A stretch of DNA of 64,000 bases from Symbiodinium microadriaticum. Its lineage: Eukaryota; Sar; Dinophyceae; Suessiales; Symbiodiniaceae. Positions 23,501-34,572 of this stretch are shown here, in pieces. The position numbers and the translations under genes were made by a program. The stretch spans positions 24,326 through 88,325 of the forward strand of contig LSRX01000519.1 of assembly GCA_001939145.1 (NCBI GenBank). The letters are read 5' to 3'. The first letter of the stretch is position 1. Each line of letters starts with the position of its first letter. The notes under the pieces were generated by a model. The model did not search any database, was not told the DNA's origin, and saw only the letters and a program-made list of their open reading frames with translations.

Positions 23501-24554
23501 GCGGCGTTGGTTGAGCCCGAAATGTGGTGTGAAGTAACCTTTGTTGGCTTGGTGCTTTACGGAACAAAATGCTAAGGAGGTCGACGTGGATGCTTCGATT
23601 ATAGCTCTGGAGGCCCACAGCCTTGCTTGGCAATACCTGCTGTCGCTTCAAAATCCTGCTCCTTCAGAGTACATGACTTTCGGATGCCAACGACGGTGCA
23701 GGCAACCTTCAGCCAACAGTTGCAGGCTGCACGCAGCCCCAACAAAGAAGGACCTATTCGGATAAGGATGTGGTATGCAATGAAGACCTGTCAGAAATGT
23801 GGTTCACTTGTGCTGGCACAAACATGACGAACCTGATTAATTTGACTGCTGTAATACAGGAGAGCCGCTTCGTGCAAGACACGATAGCCCGACCTTGGAC
23901 GAGATAGAAGAGTTTGAAATAGAAGAGGTCGGCTGCAAGCTGCTAATTGCTGGATGCTCGTAGCACCGAGAAATGCCTGAGTAAGCGTCTCTGCGTTCCT
24001 TTTTATGTCAGCAGTGCAACTCGTGTCGGCCACTTGCCGCAGGTCATTGGTCCGAGAGTTGATGCCGTCCCGTCTGTCCAGTCACAATTGGAGGCGCTCT
24101 GCGACGAGTCATAACCGTTCCTTCTTGTCTTTGAGGTCCTGAAGTCCTTGAGACTGGCCAGTGACCTGTTCAGGTGCCTGCAAGCCCGAGTGTCTCGCCG
24201 ACAAGTCCACCGAAAAGTCCGCCAAGTCGGCTCTTCAGTGGAGTGACAACTCCAAAGAGTCGGAATCTGAGCTGTTTGAATCTCCGGGCTTCGCTGTCTT
24301 TGGTTGCGACTGGCAGTGCATCAGAGTAGTGCATGGATGCGAGTTTCCGAAACGGCGAATGTGGGCTCGAGCATGAGCCTTTCGACCTGTGAGTTTTTTG
24401 GCGGCCGAGCTTGTGTCCGCTGGCTTCTCAGCATGTCAGTCGCTGCATGTCGCTGCATGTCGTTCGGTCCTGCTTACCAGATGAGCACAGGCTGAACATT
24501 CTGCACTGTCAGGATTACCGCAGTACTTTAGTGTTGGAGGAAGCCAAACCGCAC
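20521..24554. other. Intergenic, no supported gene
   Basis: About 4 kb with no recognised domain, transposon fragment or simple repeat. Short frames only. Confidence 0.45.
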
Positions 24555-24900
24555 ACACGTAGACACATATACATATACACACACACACACACAGACAGAG
24601 ACACACACACACGAGCACAGACACGCACACACACACAGACACAGACACAGAGAAACAGAGACACGGAGACACAGAGACACAGCAGAGACACAGAGACACA
24701 GAGACACAGAGACACAGAGACACACAGACACACAGACGCAGACAGAGACAGAGACAGAGACAGAGAGACAGAGAGACAGAGAGACATACATACATACATA
24801 CATACATACATACATACATACATACATACCTACGTACATACATGCATGCATACATACATACATACATACATACATACATGCATACACACACACACACACA
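24555..24900. repeat. Compound microsatellite (CA)n-(GACACA)n-(CATA)n
   Basis: CA-rich runs (24571-24640), imperfect GAGACACA/GACAGA units (24640-24785), a CATA run with a few CATG variants (24786-24886), then a CA run (24887-24900). The long frames through it (poly Tyr/Val/Cys or Thr/His) are artefacts of the repeat. Confidence 0.95.
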
Positions 24901-25272
24901 CTCTTTGGCACGGCACGAATGACTGAGACGAGCTACCGACAGGACAAGACGATGGAAAGACAGAGGAGCAGGACATGAGATGACGATGAATGTTTTGCTG
25001 CGCAAGCATGCCAGACACCAGGAATGGCATGTTAAAATGTTAAAACTAATGATCCGTTGGGGTAAGGTTCTGCCCCAGTGTGCCAGACTCAAGGAATGGC
25101 ACACCAAATTCAGATGAAAAGAGTAAAGTGCATCCCCAAGCTGCCCTCCCTTGCCTGCAGGTACGTTTTCCTGGAGTGCCGAGGGGAGCTTCGTTGGACA
25201 GAGCCCCCTCCGCACTCCCTCTCTCCCCTGCAGCAAAATGGTTCTCTCACTCAAACGTCGCCATGTCCAGCG
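24901..25272 (+). repeat. Dispersed repeat, copy 1
   Basis: A unique-looking 372-bp segment starting CTCTTTGGCACGGCACGAATG and ending near CGTCGCCATGTCCAG. It recurs in reverse orientation at 53243-53636, with long stretches almost identical (for example GACAAGACGATGGAAAGACAG and CCAGACACCAGGAATGGCATG). It sits exactly between two microsatellite blocks. No coding frame, no terminal inverted repeats and no poly(A) seen. It could be a small non-autonomous element or SINE-like repeat. Confidence 0.8.
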
Positions 25273-25340
25273 TGTACACACACAAATACACACACATACG
25301 TACATACATACATACATACATACATACTTACATACATAGT
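25273..25340. repeat. (CA)n/(CATA)n microsatellite
   Basis: CACACACAAATACACACACATACG followed by a CATA run; the right flank of dispersed repeat copy 1. Confidence 0.95.
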
Positions 25341-26217
25341 TTTTGTTTCGTGAGGCTGAGGGTCAAATTCGGACGCGCCTAAAGCACTAATAAATTCTTG
25401 AATTCACATTTGTGCCCTTCAGAAACAGGCGGTGGCCCCCCGGTCAAACATAAAAACGGTGCACAAGTAGGGCAACATGACAACTGCACAAATCAAGGTT
25501 CCCTACAGCACCAAGCCAAAGTGTAACCATGCAGGACAAGCCTGGTTCAATCGGCTTGAGACGTGGACGGCAAACTACGCGCGTGGCATTCCCTTTCGGC
25601 AAACCAGAAAAACATTTTAACCACTAAAGACTACTTGCTCGAGCATATTCCTCACGGAGTCAGACGAGGCGAACTACGAGCAAGACTCCACGCAGAGATT
25701 CAAATGTCACTGCGCCACTACACTACCCTGAGCCTATTCCTCTCGGGATTGGAAGAGGCAAACTGCAGGGCTAATCCCACACAGTCACAACACTGTGCCC
25801 GCTTCAGGCCACTGTTCTGTACGATCTACTCAGGTGGCAATCGGCTCAGCAGTATTCCCCACTGGTACTTTGGATCCACTTGGCTCCAGTCGGCACTTGT
25901 TGTCGGAGGAGTCTATGGCATCAACGAGGCCGAGATGCCGCCGGTGGCAGCATGAAGGGCGGGGCTCATAGCCACTTGCGCTGGCAAAGCTCCTGTGGTC
26001 CCTTCATGCATGCCAAATGCGGAGCCCGGGCTACCAGCCTGTCCGGATCCCACGGTGATGAAGGCTTAAACTGCTGAATGACCTCGTTCTTGATATACAT
26101 TCCGACGGCGAATAAGCAGACGGCTGCACCTCTTCAAGAACTCGTTGACGAACCCACCATTGCAAGGGTTCTGGGGCTCTACAGTGTTCCTGCACTGTTG
26201 CAGGCGATCTTGGCCCT
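25341..26217. other. Intergenic, no supported gene
   Basis: A 130-codon frame at 25563-25955 shows no domain. No element recognised. Confidence 0.4.
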
Positions 26218-26268
26218 ATACATACAGACAGACAGACATACATACATACATACATACATACATACATA
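26218..26268. repeat. (CAGA)n/(CATA)n microsatellite at LINE 3' end
   Basis: TACATACAGACAGACAGACA followed by a CATA run that ends exactly where TTTTTTCTTCCC begins. Read on the minus strand, this is a short A-rich tail followed by (GTAT)n. Confidence 0.95.
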
Positions 26269-26731
26269 CTTTTTTCTTCCCACGCCGCAAGAAGAGGTCT
26301 CGCGTTGCTAGAACGGCGACTGCGTCGGCAGCTCCAGGCTGCACGCCATGTTTTGGCGCCCATCATCACTCACACAGGATGTTGATTGATGTCTGCACTC
26401 AACTTTCAAAAGCAACTGTTTAGAACGAGTAAAGAGGATGTGTGACCACCAACGGCAACCATAGTACGATATATTTGCCCGCCCGGCGTGACCGCCCTTT
26501 GAGCAGCGGGCCAGCTGGTGCAGAACAGGGTTTCAACCAACTTAAAAGCACCTCGAAGGGTCATGAAGAAGAAAAGCGACTGCCATCCCATGCCTTCCTA
26601 AAGTAGAAGAACGAAACGAAAACGATAAGAACCAATGGTACACAATTGAACTAGATATATAACCAAATGTCACAACAGGCAGTAAATGGCGTCAAAGCAG
26701 CTACAACTACTGGTGCACAGCTTTGCCTTCG

Positions 26732-28780
26732 TCAACACTTGATGGCGAGGAGCATGTATGCATTCTCTTCAACTAAGCGACAATCTTGTGCAGATGCCGG
26801 TGCCGCTGCAACCCCATCATCCGTAAGAAAACGGAGCTGACCGTGCAGGCAGAGCGCAGTGCGATAATGTCCGGAAAACTTGGACCTGCCTATGTGAAAG
26901 ATCACCGAATGCAGAGCATATCTGACAGATGTTGTTTGCAAACCTTCCCCCGTGAAAACTGGCAAGTAGATGGCCTGGCTGAAATGCACTGGGGTTGTGA
27001 TCTTTGCGTGGGCAGCATTAAATCGGCTCACCTGCAAGGGAAGCCATGGCGGCAGATCGCAGGCCGCATGCCTTGCAGGCTGGTTGCGCCATTGAATGAC
27101 AAGCTTCTGAACGCTGACGCCAGCTACATGGTGAGGTTGCGAACTCTGGCTTGGATTGTCCGGTTGTAGGGGCAGGGAGAGGATTAGTGGCCAAAATGAA
27201 CCTCTATCCTGGACCAGAATCTGACCTGTGGGGGCTTCTTCACGGGCTTGCCACTCGTAACGGGCATGGTCAGCATGCAGATGAGATGCTAAAAACTGCA
27301 CGAACTCGCCAGCATCGTGTTGGCTGTGTGGTGCCTGCCACGTTTGCACTAGTTGTTGCCACACTGGCAATGACCATAAGTCCACAGCACTGCGTGTATG
27401 ATCTGCTTGCTGCAACGGGACACGGCGGACGAGCCAACGTAGCATGCGCCCCAACTGGAGGCTCGGTTGGAAGCTCTGCGGACTACCTGCATGCCCCCAT
27501 GCAACTGCCAGTATTACCGAGTTGGCGTAACAGTGGTTTGATGTGTTGACTAGTCTAATTTGGGTGACTATCAACCGAGCCTGATCTAGAGGTTCTGGAT
27601 CATTTTGTCCAGTTGTTTCGCCAATGGCGACCGCCCGATCTTCGTGGGCCTCATGGTGGCGCCGATGAGGTGCCAGACCGAGTTTCTGGCAAGCCGATGC
27701 ATCAGGTTGTAAAGCTGATGGGACTCCGCTGTCCTGTTCTGAGCCATCAACGTAAAGGGAATCACGTCCCCCGAGGGGGCTGCAGTAAGCTTCCGGAGCG
27801 CGTGGAAGCGCCCCACCACGTGTGGGAACGTAGCCAAGCGAAGGAGCACCCGCACTGACTCCACTGCCTCCCGATGGCTCAAGGGCTCCACCTGGGCTTT
27901 GATGTGCTTGCCCTGAGCCGCATCCCATTGGAGAAACAGATGTGCCTCCCCTTCCACCAATCCCATCTGGCGCACTTGTGCCATCATGTCCGAGTCCGTC
28001 TCGAGCTTTTCGAGGTGCTCCAGGAGCGCCGAGAAAAGACAATGTAGAAGGATGTTGCGCATCGGCTGGGTGAGGCTTGCGGGGTCGGATTCTTTTTGTC
28101 GATGCCACTGCTGAGCTGCCGCGTAGAGGCTGGCCGTGATGGAGAACTTGTTGCCGGACGCGTCCGTTTGGAGAAACAGAATGAACTCCACGTCGAGGCT
28201 GAAGACACTCAACTGGTCCTCCAGCCTCAAGGACAGCCTGCCCATGGCCCGAATCACCTCCTTGAGGTCCTCTTTGTCCCCGCGGCGAGTGGGCCACGAT
28301 CTGTAGCCGTGCTGGTTCCAGCCTCGATTCTGCTGCTGGGGGCGCCGGGTGCTCTGGTCCTGGTCCTGCTTCCGTTTGGTCCCTGTCTCGAGAGGTCTCC
28401 TGCTGGCCCGAGGTCGGTGGCGGCTGAGTCGAGCCAGAGCCCGGTGTCTTGGAGGAGGGCTCCACGTGGTCCTTCGAGACTTGGCCGCCCTTGCCGCTGG
28501 CTGGCTCCAGTGACTTGTCCGCTCCCTTGTTGTCCCCTTTCGCCCACTTCGGCGGTGGGGTGCTGTTGTCCCCCTCGTCGCGCTGGGTCCTGCGACGATC
28601 CCGATCGACGTCCATCTCCCTGGCCTGCTCCTCCGTCGCCTCCGTGTCGCCCAGGCTGGGTGCCGTTGAGGGAGCCCCTGTGGAGCTCGGGAGCCCTGCT
28701 TTCATATAGGCCCCGAACTGAGCGAACTCCGCCTGCGCCTGGATCAGTTGATCGTCCCCTTGCTCTGCTAAATGCGCCAT
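26732..28780 (-). CDS. LINE C-terminal part: charged linker and USP (C19) deubiquitinase domain, frame-disrupted
   Basis: An ATG at 28780 opens MAHLAEQGDDQLIQAQAEFA, an acidic and Pro-rich linker. Near 28260 the sensible reading moves to another frame (28257-27586: VIRAMGRLSLRLEDQLSVF, helical, about 220 residues, unknown). It then ends at a TAG and returns to the first frame for the protease domain. The USP Cys box is LVNTSNHCYANSV (Cys codon 27530-27532), followed by QHDAGEFVQFL, then LPPWLPLQVSRF. The His box is FSGHYRTAL (His codon 26867-26869), followed by FLTDDGV and AYMLLA. These match, in order, the landmarks of C19 peptidases, which remove ubiquitin from proteins. The domain is about 280 residues, near the minimal USP fold. 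It could equally process the element's own polyprotein or counter host degradation; that is inference. Confidence 0.82.
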   Translation of the reverse strand: MAHLAEQGDDQLIQAQAEFAQFGAYMKAGLPSSTGAPSTAPSLGDTEATEEQAREMDVDRDRRRTQRDEGDNSTPPPKWAKGDNKGADKSLEPASGKGGQVSKDHVEPSSKTPGSGSTQPPPTSGQQETSRDRDQTEAGPGPEHPAPPAAESRLEPARLQIVAHSPRGQRGPQGGDSGHGQAVLEAGGPVECLQPRRGVHSVSPNGRVRQQVLHHGQPLRGSSAVASTKRIRPRKPHPADAQHPSTLSFLGAPGAPRKARDGLGHDGTSAPDGIGGRGGTSVSPMGCGSGQAHQSPGGALEPSGGSGVSAGAPSLGYVPTRGGALPRAPEAYCSPLGGRDSLYVDGSEQDSGVPSALQPDASACQKLGLAPHRRHHEAHEDRAVAIGETTGQNDPEPLDQARLIVTQIRLVNTSNHCYANSVILAVAWGHAGSPQSFQPSLQLGRMLRWLVRRVPLQQADHTRSAVDLWSLPVWQQLVQTWQAPHSQHDAGEFVQFLASHLHADHARYEWQAREEAPTGQILVQDRGSFWPLILSLPLQPDNPSQSSQPHHVAGVSVQKLVIQWRNQPARHAACDLPPWLPLQVSRFNAAHAKITTPVHFSQAIYLPVFTGEGLQTTSVRYALHSVIFHIGRSKFSGHYRTALCLHGQLRFLTDDGVAAAPASAQDCRLVEENAYMLLAIKC

Positions 28781-28789
28781 GGAGCGAAG

Positions 28790-30330
28790 CTTGGGTGTGG
28801 TCCTCCAGGGTGGAGTGTCGGATCAGGAGGTGACCTACTATCCATAAAACCGGGCAAGCCTTAAGATGTGCTGCCGTCCTGGTGTACTGGCTGTCGCCGC
28901 ACCACTCGCAAGGCTTGCTTAGCCTACCTTTTGCAAGAGCCCAACTGACAACCCGGTCTTGGACTGCAGCAGTGTGGGGATGCATCTGGCACGCATGTCG
29001 GGTCAGGTATGATGGTCGGGTGACTTTCTGGAAGCATTCGGGACAGTGGCAAAGCAAGTTGCTCATACGAATCTGATTCCGCAACGTTATGATATCGGAT
29101 TTTCTAGCAAGGTCTTGAAGAGTCTCGCGATAAAACAGCGGTGTTGGGTCTGGGTGTGCAAGGGCCAGATGATGAACGTCAGGATCCGTGCTCCCCGGCG
29201 CGGGCGCCCCATGAGCAGGAGCTGGCCCGGACTCACTGGCAAATTCTGAAGCAGTTGGGGTGTTTGAAGGGTCAGGTGGGGTTGGCTGAGGGTTTGAACG
29301 TGAGGCCGGGGGATCCTCTCGTCTTGTCCTATGCAAAATAGGACATGCCCCCTGACTGAAATGTCCCATGAACTGCGGCCATCCATAGAAACGCTTAAGG
29401 CAGTAGCGGCACTGTGGCAGGCCACCTTTGGCGTGTCTACGGTATTCGTCCACCCTCCGATTCTTAACAGTCGGGTTGGGCTCATGTTTGGGCTGAAGCT
29501 CTGGGTGTTGTTTACCTTTATGAACCTTCAACGCGTGGTGGCTTGGGAAGGATTGCCCACAAATGTCGCATGTACTACCTATTCGCAGTATCTGGGTAAC
29601 TTCGGTTAGGTGGCTGGAAAACGAGGCGGCAGAGTCTGAACTGAAACTGGCTTCAACAACACTCCACCACTGATGCACCCTGGCTGGCTGCAAGTAGCCC
29701 AGATGGTGCCGGCTGACAGCAACCCTGTGTTGACATTGTCTACCTAGCCAACATACAGGATCTAGCACCCCTAGTCGGCTCAACAATTGCTCATTGGTCT
29801 CATGACTAACATGTGCTGGACTGCGGGCCACGAGCCTAAGTTGCTTCATCACACAGGAACGTAGTTGCTGTGCGCTGTGCGGGTCTAGGCCAGTGGCAGT
29901 GAGGCCGTACCGCAGAACTGCCCATACGCATGCTTGCCAGAGCAGCACTCGTTTGCGCAGAGGTATCAGCTGATGTTTGAGTAGGCTGTGCAATCTATTG
30001 AAAGCGACCCATGCCAATGAAGTACGATGCTTGACCGTAGCTCGCTCATAGTGGTGATAGCTGATTTTCACTCCTAGGTAGTCGTGCTCTCTGCGCAGGG
30101 GCAGCGTGAGCTCTTCTCCACCTTGAAAGAGACGCAGTACCCGCGCTCCTTTGACACGTTTCGTGTACTGTTTGAGCAGGGCTGCTGCAGCAGGGCCCTT
30201 GATGGCAAGCAGGGCTACAGTTTTCTCTAGGGACACTTCCATGCCAAAGGATTGCAGGCAAGCTAGCAGTTTGGGAAGAGCTGTGCAGGCTCGCTTGAAC
30301 TCCTGGCCGTGGAGAACTCCCACATCAAAT
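28790..30330 (-). CDS. LINE RT C-terminus (thumb) and zinc fingers
   Basis: Continues the reverse transcriptase in a shifted frame just after YADDFH. It starts with LACLQSFGMEVSLEKTVALL (RT motif D region), then YLGVKISY and a thumb-like helical region. Zinc fingers follow: CDICGQSFPSHHALKVHKGK followed by QH (C2H2), CRYCLKRFYGWPQFMGHF followed by SQGAC (C2HC), CPECFQKVTRPSYLTRH followed by ACQMH, and CEWCGDSQYTRTAAHLKAC. The fingers probably bind the RNA template or the DNA target. The frame stays open to 28254, but the sensible reading stops near 28790, where the next frame takes over. Confidence 0.85.
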
Positions 30331-33300
30331 GAAAGTCGTCCGCATAGCTTGTTTGAGACTGTAGCGGAATGTGTTCGCTCATCTTATCATGTAACAAGAG
30401 GGTAAATGCAAGCCAGAGCAAAGGAGATAAGCCACAGCCTTGCCTAACCCCACGTCCCATGCCAATATCTGCCGATTGGCCATGCCGGCGGATACATACC
30501 CTAGCATTGTCGTGTATGTATAAAATGAGCGCAATGAGTGAGTCAGGAGTCTGGATGCTTTCTAGTGCTTGTTGTAGTACGCTTCGAGGCAGCCGATCGT
30601 ACGCTTTTGTGAGATCAATGGAGATCTGTAGTCCTCCAATCAGGCCAGGTACTGATTTGCTGGATCGGGGCCGAAAGGCGGTTCTGTGTTTACCCTGCAG
30701 CAAGTTGCGAATTTTACAGCAATGTGACAACACGCGATCCAGGGCATCAGACGTCTGCCTTCCCTGCGCATACGCGAATTGAGGGTACCTGTGCAGTGCT
30801 TGCTGCGCCAGTGGCTGTAACCTCTGAGCGGCTATCCGCGCTAGTAACTTAGCCTCCGCAACCAACAAATTGATTGGGCGTAGATTGGAGGGGCAATTGG
30901 GTGCCTTGTGAGGTTTCGCCAACAGGGCGAGATAGGAATCATGCCAATGGTGCGGGAAGCAGAGTTCTCCCGGCTGAAGGGCCGCATTGAAGTCATGCAA
31001 AAGTTCGGTCTCTACGCTCCGTGCCGCCAGCTTCCACAGTCGCGCGGGTACCTGTCCTGGTGGAAGGGCCTTGTGTGCGGGCATGCTATGAAGGGCAGCC
31101 GTAACCTCCCATGATTCCACTTGCAGCGCTTCCTGCAGAAAATGCGGTGTCGGAATGTGAGCATCTGCCTGGTATAGCTCAGAAAAGAAAGCCCGGAGCT
31201 TATCCATCTCCTCTTCTATCCCCATGAGCTGGCCATCTGCTCTACGGAAATGTATGGATCGTTTGGGCGCTTTGGGCTTCAGGTGTTTGAGCAGCTGGTG
31301 CAGCGTGCTCAGGCCTCTCTTATCGGCTTCCTGTGCTACCGAGATTAGGTGGTCAACCTTGGCTATTTTTCTCTCCTTGACCTTTTGTCTAAGCATTCTA
31401 TCCTGCTTCTGAAAGGAGATGGCTGCACGCCAGAGCTGGATCAGTGGCCAGAGTCTCCGCACCGAGCCGGGTAGCAAAGTGCGCACCCTGTTGGGCGAAG
31501 AGTGGGAAACATACCAGATTACTGGCGCGTTATAGTGCTTGACAAGGGTCTGGCAGTAGCGGAGGTGTCGCTTTGCGGACCAAAAAGCCCGGAGCGAGAG
31601 CTCCTGCTGAGCTGGTGGCAGAGGGCGGGTACGACCGAGGCACTTGGTGCACTGACGCCAGGCGTCTGCAAGGCATGCATCAATCGTGCGACCCTTCCGT
31701 TGCTGAAGGCTCTGGGCCGCAGCTTGCTGATAATGGGCGGTGAGGTGTGGGTGCTGTAGCAAAGCTTCTTTAACCTTATGTGCACTGAGGGGGGGCACTG
31801 GTTTGCTTTGCGGTTTACACGGGAAGGGTAGTGAACATCCTATGGGGACATGTCTGAATCCTGTAGGGTGCACGACGGGAGCATTATGCCAAGCTGTCGC
31901 CTTTCTGCTCACGTTAGAGCACGGAAGCCTGGTGAGCAGGAAGTCTATTTGCACACCATGCCCCTTGGGCATCAGAAAAGTAGCGGCACGCTGCCCACCT
32001 CGGCCCCAAGTGTTTAAAGCTATGAGTCCGGCTGACTGAACCAGGTTTTGAAACTCCTTTTGGTCTGGATGACCCTGGGCTTTATGACCCTGGACCCCTA
32101 GGCCGATGTTGGGCAGGTGTGGGCGAAGGCCAGCATTGAAGTCCCCGGCGATCAACATAGAGTTACGCTGGGGCACCGAATTGGCCCATGCACGCACCGT
32201 CGTCCATATTTGGTGACGTTTGGTTAACAGTTCGTCCTTAGGGTTAGGGGCAGAGGGCAGACTTCCAGAACCAGGGCGGTGCTGAGTGGACCACGCGTAT
32301 TGATATACGCAGAGTGCGTCTACTGGGGGTTCGGATCCGATGCGTACATGTAAGACACGTCCTGCAACCAGCTCTGCATAACGTATCTGCTCCACTGTGG
32401 CAATGGACTTATTGATCATGATCATAACACCTCCCTGGCTAGAATTCGTTCCCGAATAAATGTGGATCCATCTCTCACTACAGTATTCAGTGCTTTGTGG
32501 CCAATGACACTCCTGGAGAAAGACTAGGTGAACCGACTGAAAGGACTCTGAGTTGATCCATTGCATAAACTCCGCATATCGTTGTGCATGCATACCACCA
32601 CAGTTCCAGGTGATAGCCTGGAGATGATCATTTTGCAGTGCACTTCGGGGGGGCTTGCGTGGAGGACTATTTCCTACATATTGCAAAGCCAAACTAGCGG
32701 CATCATGCCGTATCCCGCGGTACATGGTGGATCCATCTCGGAGTACTCTTATCTGGGCTCGCTTGAAGGCTCTCTTCCTGGCTGCGGTAAGGCGTATGGC
32801 TTGCTGTCCGTGTGCAGACAGCCGGGGCAGACCTGAGGTGCTATGGGGAAGCAAATGTGGGTCGGGGGCTGCACAGGCCAGGATGGGAAGGCATACCAAG
32901 AGACCTATGAAAAACAATCCACTCGGGGCGAGTCCTATGGGACGCCGTACCTGGGGTTGCTTTAGGGTCCTAAGCTTAGAGCTGCATGGTCTGGACTGCA
33001 CTGGCTGCACCGGAGGAGCGTAGCGGACATGCCTCTGGGCCGCTCTCACTACCTCGGCTCGTACAGCAAGCCACGTGGCACTGCAGCGCCTGCGGTACAT
33101 GCCATGAGTGCAACGTCTAGGGAACCAATTTGCTCGACCTGCTTTCCGGAAGACATTGTCCATCAACCGCAGTAGCAGCAAAATGCATGCAAGACATCCA
33201 AGCGCCTGTGGCGCTGTGACAGGCACAGAGGCCGAACGTGCAGGGGGAAGCCTCGCTGGCATCCACTGAACAGGTGTGTTGACGCATCGGGTGTCCAACG

Positions 33301-33700
33301 GGGGACACCAGATAGCAAGGTTTCGGCAGTACTGGTCAGCTGTGTATGTTGTGGCTAATTGATATGCAATCACTTTGCGAGTGCGAGTGATGATGGGACT
33401 AGTTGCTTGGCAAGAGGTCCGTAAAACAAAAGGGTCGTACAGCTTCGCCCTCATGAGGCAAGACATGAGGCAAGATATATGGGCTATAGGGAGACTACGA
33501 CCAACGTTACTCCCAACCCTCGTGTCTTCAATGTGGGTTTCACGTAAGACTTCGGTCGAAAGAAAGAACTCCCGAACAATGTCAAAGAGCGCTAAGTGCA
33601 GTACAATCGTCTTACCCACACTGACCCCGGAATTGGGACCGGGGCGGCCCACAATTTGTAATCCAAAGCTCATGTGCTGCGAACTGCGAAGAAGACAGGC
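30331..33700 (-). CDS. LINE ORF2: hydrophobic segments, AP-type endonuclease and reverse transcriptase
   Basis: The frame is open from 34408 to 30263, but only the part after about 33700 reads as real protein. The endonuclease (about 32620-31800) shows AITWNCGG, LQECHW, AGDFNAG, VQIDFLL and GFRHVPI, the metal and catalytic motifs of the exonuclease-endonuclease-phosphatase fold used to nick target DNA. The RT (about 31150-30330) shows LRPINLLVAEAKLLARI, motif A ISIDLTKAYDRLP, motif B GVRQGCGLSPL and the catalytic YADD. Two hydrophobic stretches precede the endonuclease: ALGCLACILLLLRL (about 33150-33210) and GLFFIGLLVCLPILACAA (about 32868-32925). The frame breaks right after YADDFHLMWEF. Confidence 0.9.
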
Positions 33701-33707
33701 ACGACCT

Positions 33708-34391
33708 GCCTCAGTGCTCGCGGCGAATGCCGCTGGACGAAGAGGGGACATGCTCCGGCACATCCGGTTGAACGCCTGTACCATCATGGTTGTAGTACCA
33801 GGTTTGGAACTCCAGCCTATCCTGGTCAGTGAACAACGGCCACACCAGGAAGATGAAGTCTCTGTAGAGGTTACCACCGGCAGTCGTGATCGCTCGCTGG
33901 ACAAACGTCGTGGGCTCTTTGGTGCGAAGCCTAGGGGCCAAGGACTGCTGGAGGAGCAGTTGGGTCCGCTGCTCCACACGGTGCCGGGCGGGGCTTTCCG
34001 AATTGCCCACTTGATCCGAGTAAATCCATGTGTGGTCATTCGGCGGGATGGCCTCGTCGCAAAGTCTCTGCAGCAGCTGCGCGTCCTGCAGAAGTCCCTC
34101 TGCCCGTGCGGGCACCAGCTGGGGCCGCGCCAATTGCAAGAGGCCGTCCAGCGATTGTCCTTGACATAGTGGTTAAACCAGCTGATTCTGCCACATTTCG
34201 CAGAGGATGGCCACCAAGCGTCGCTTGAACCATTGCTTGGCGTTCTCACGGTGCCGCTCAGCGTTGAGCTGTTCCGCCCTTGCTCTCCTGGCAACTGCAC
34301 CTTCTGATCCCACGCTAGAGTCCCTCGAAAGGGAACTGAGTGATGCAGCGTCCGAATCAGAAGAATCAGAGGAAGCCAGCGAACGGACCAT
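33708..34391 (-). CDS. LINE ORF1, interrupted by one stop codon
   Basis: A frame different from ORF2 starts at the ATG at 34391 (MVRSLASSDSSDSDAASLSS, Ser/Asp-rich). It runs through RHRENAKQWFKRRLVAILCE to a TAA at 34173-34175. In the same frame it continues PLCQGQSLDGLLQLARPQL... through a proline-containing helical region to a TGA at 33708-33710. With the TAA ignored it would be about 227 residues, a plausible ORF1 (RNA-binding or chaperone role in other LINEs). I see no RRM or zinc knuckle. The TAA looks like a decay mutation. Confidence 0.6.
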
Positions 34392-34449
34392 AGCTGCGCA
34401 ACGAGCATGAGCTAGGAGCGCCGTGGCACTCGTCCGGGCCGAGACACTT

Positions 34450-34526
34450 ATACATACATACATACATACATACATACATACATACGTCCATACATACGTG
34501 CATACATTGTACAAGCATACATACAC

Positions 34527-34572
<46 letters not shown>

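Larger units (their letters stand above)
26269..34449 (-). mobile_element. Non-LTR (LINE) retrotransposon with EN, RT, zinc fingers and USP protease
   Basis: An 8.2-kb element on the minus strand. In order it carries a short ORF1, an apurinic-type endonuclease, a reverse transcriptase, C2H2/C2HC zinc fingers, a charged linker and a ubiquitin-specific-protease domain. It ends with about 460 bp of 3' UTR and a short A-rich tail. A (TACA)n/(GTAT)n microsatellite abuts both ends (26218-26268 and 34450-34490), so the insertion site was probably such a repeat. No LTRs. The coding frame changes at about 30330, 28780, 28260 and 27590, and ORF1 has one in-frame TAA. This copy is therefore probably not functional, unless some shifts are sequencing errors or programmed. 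It faces opposite to all recognised host genes. Confidence 0.88.

Noticed and set aside
24436..25317. Long minus-strand frame of 293 codons rich in Tyr, Val, Cys and Ser
   Set aside because: It is a translation of CATA/CACA microsatellites and the dispersed repeat, not a gene.
28254..28790. Arg/Gly-rich extension of the zinc-finger frame in the LINE
   Set aside because: The overlapping frame from the ATG at 28780 reads as the more natural protein; the extension looks like out-of-frame translation of it.
33701..34408. N-terminal 230 codons of the long LINE ORF2 frame
   Set aside because: Composition is typical of a shifted reading of ORF1, which is coherent in the other frame from 34391 to 33708.
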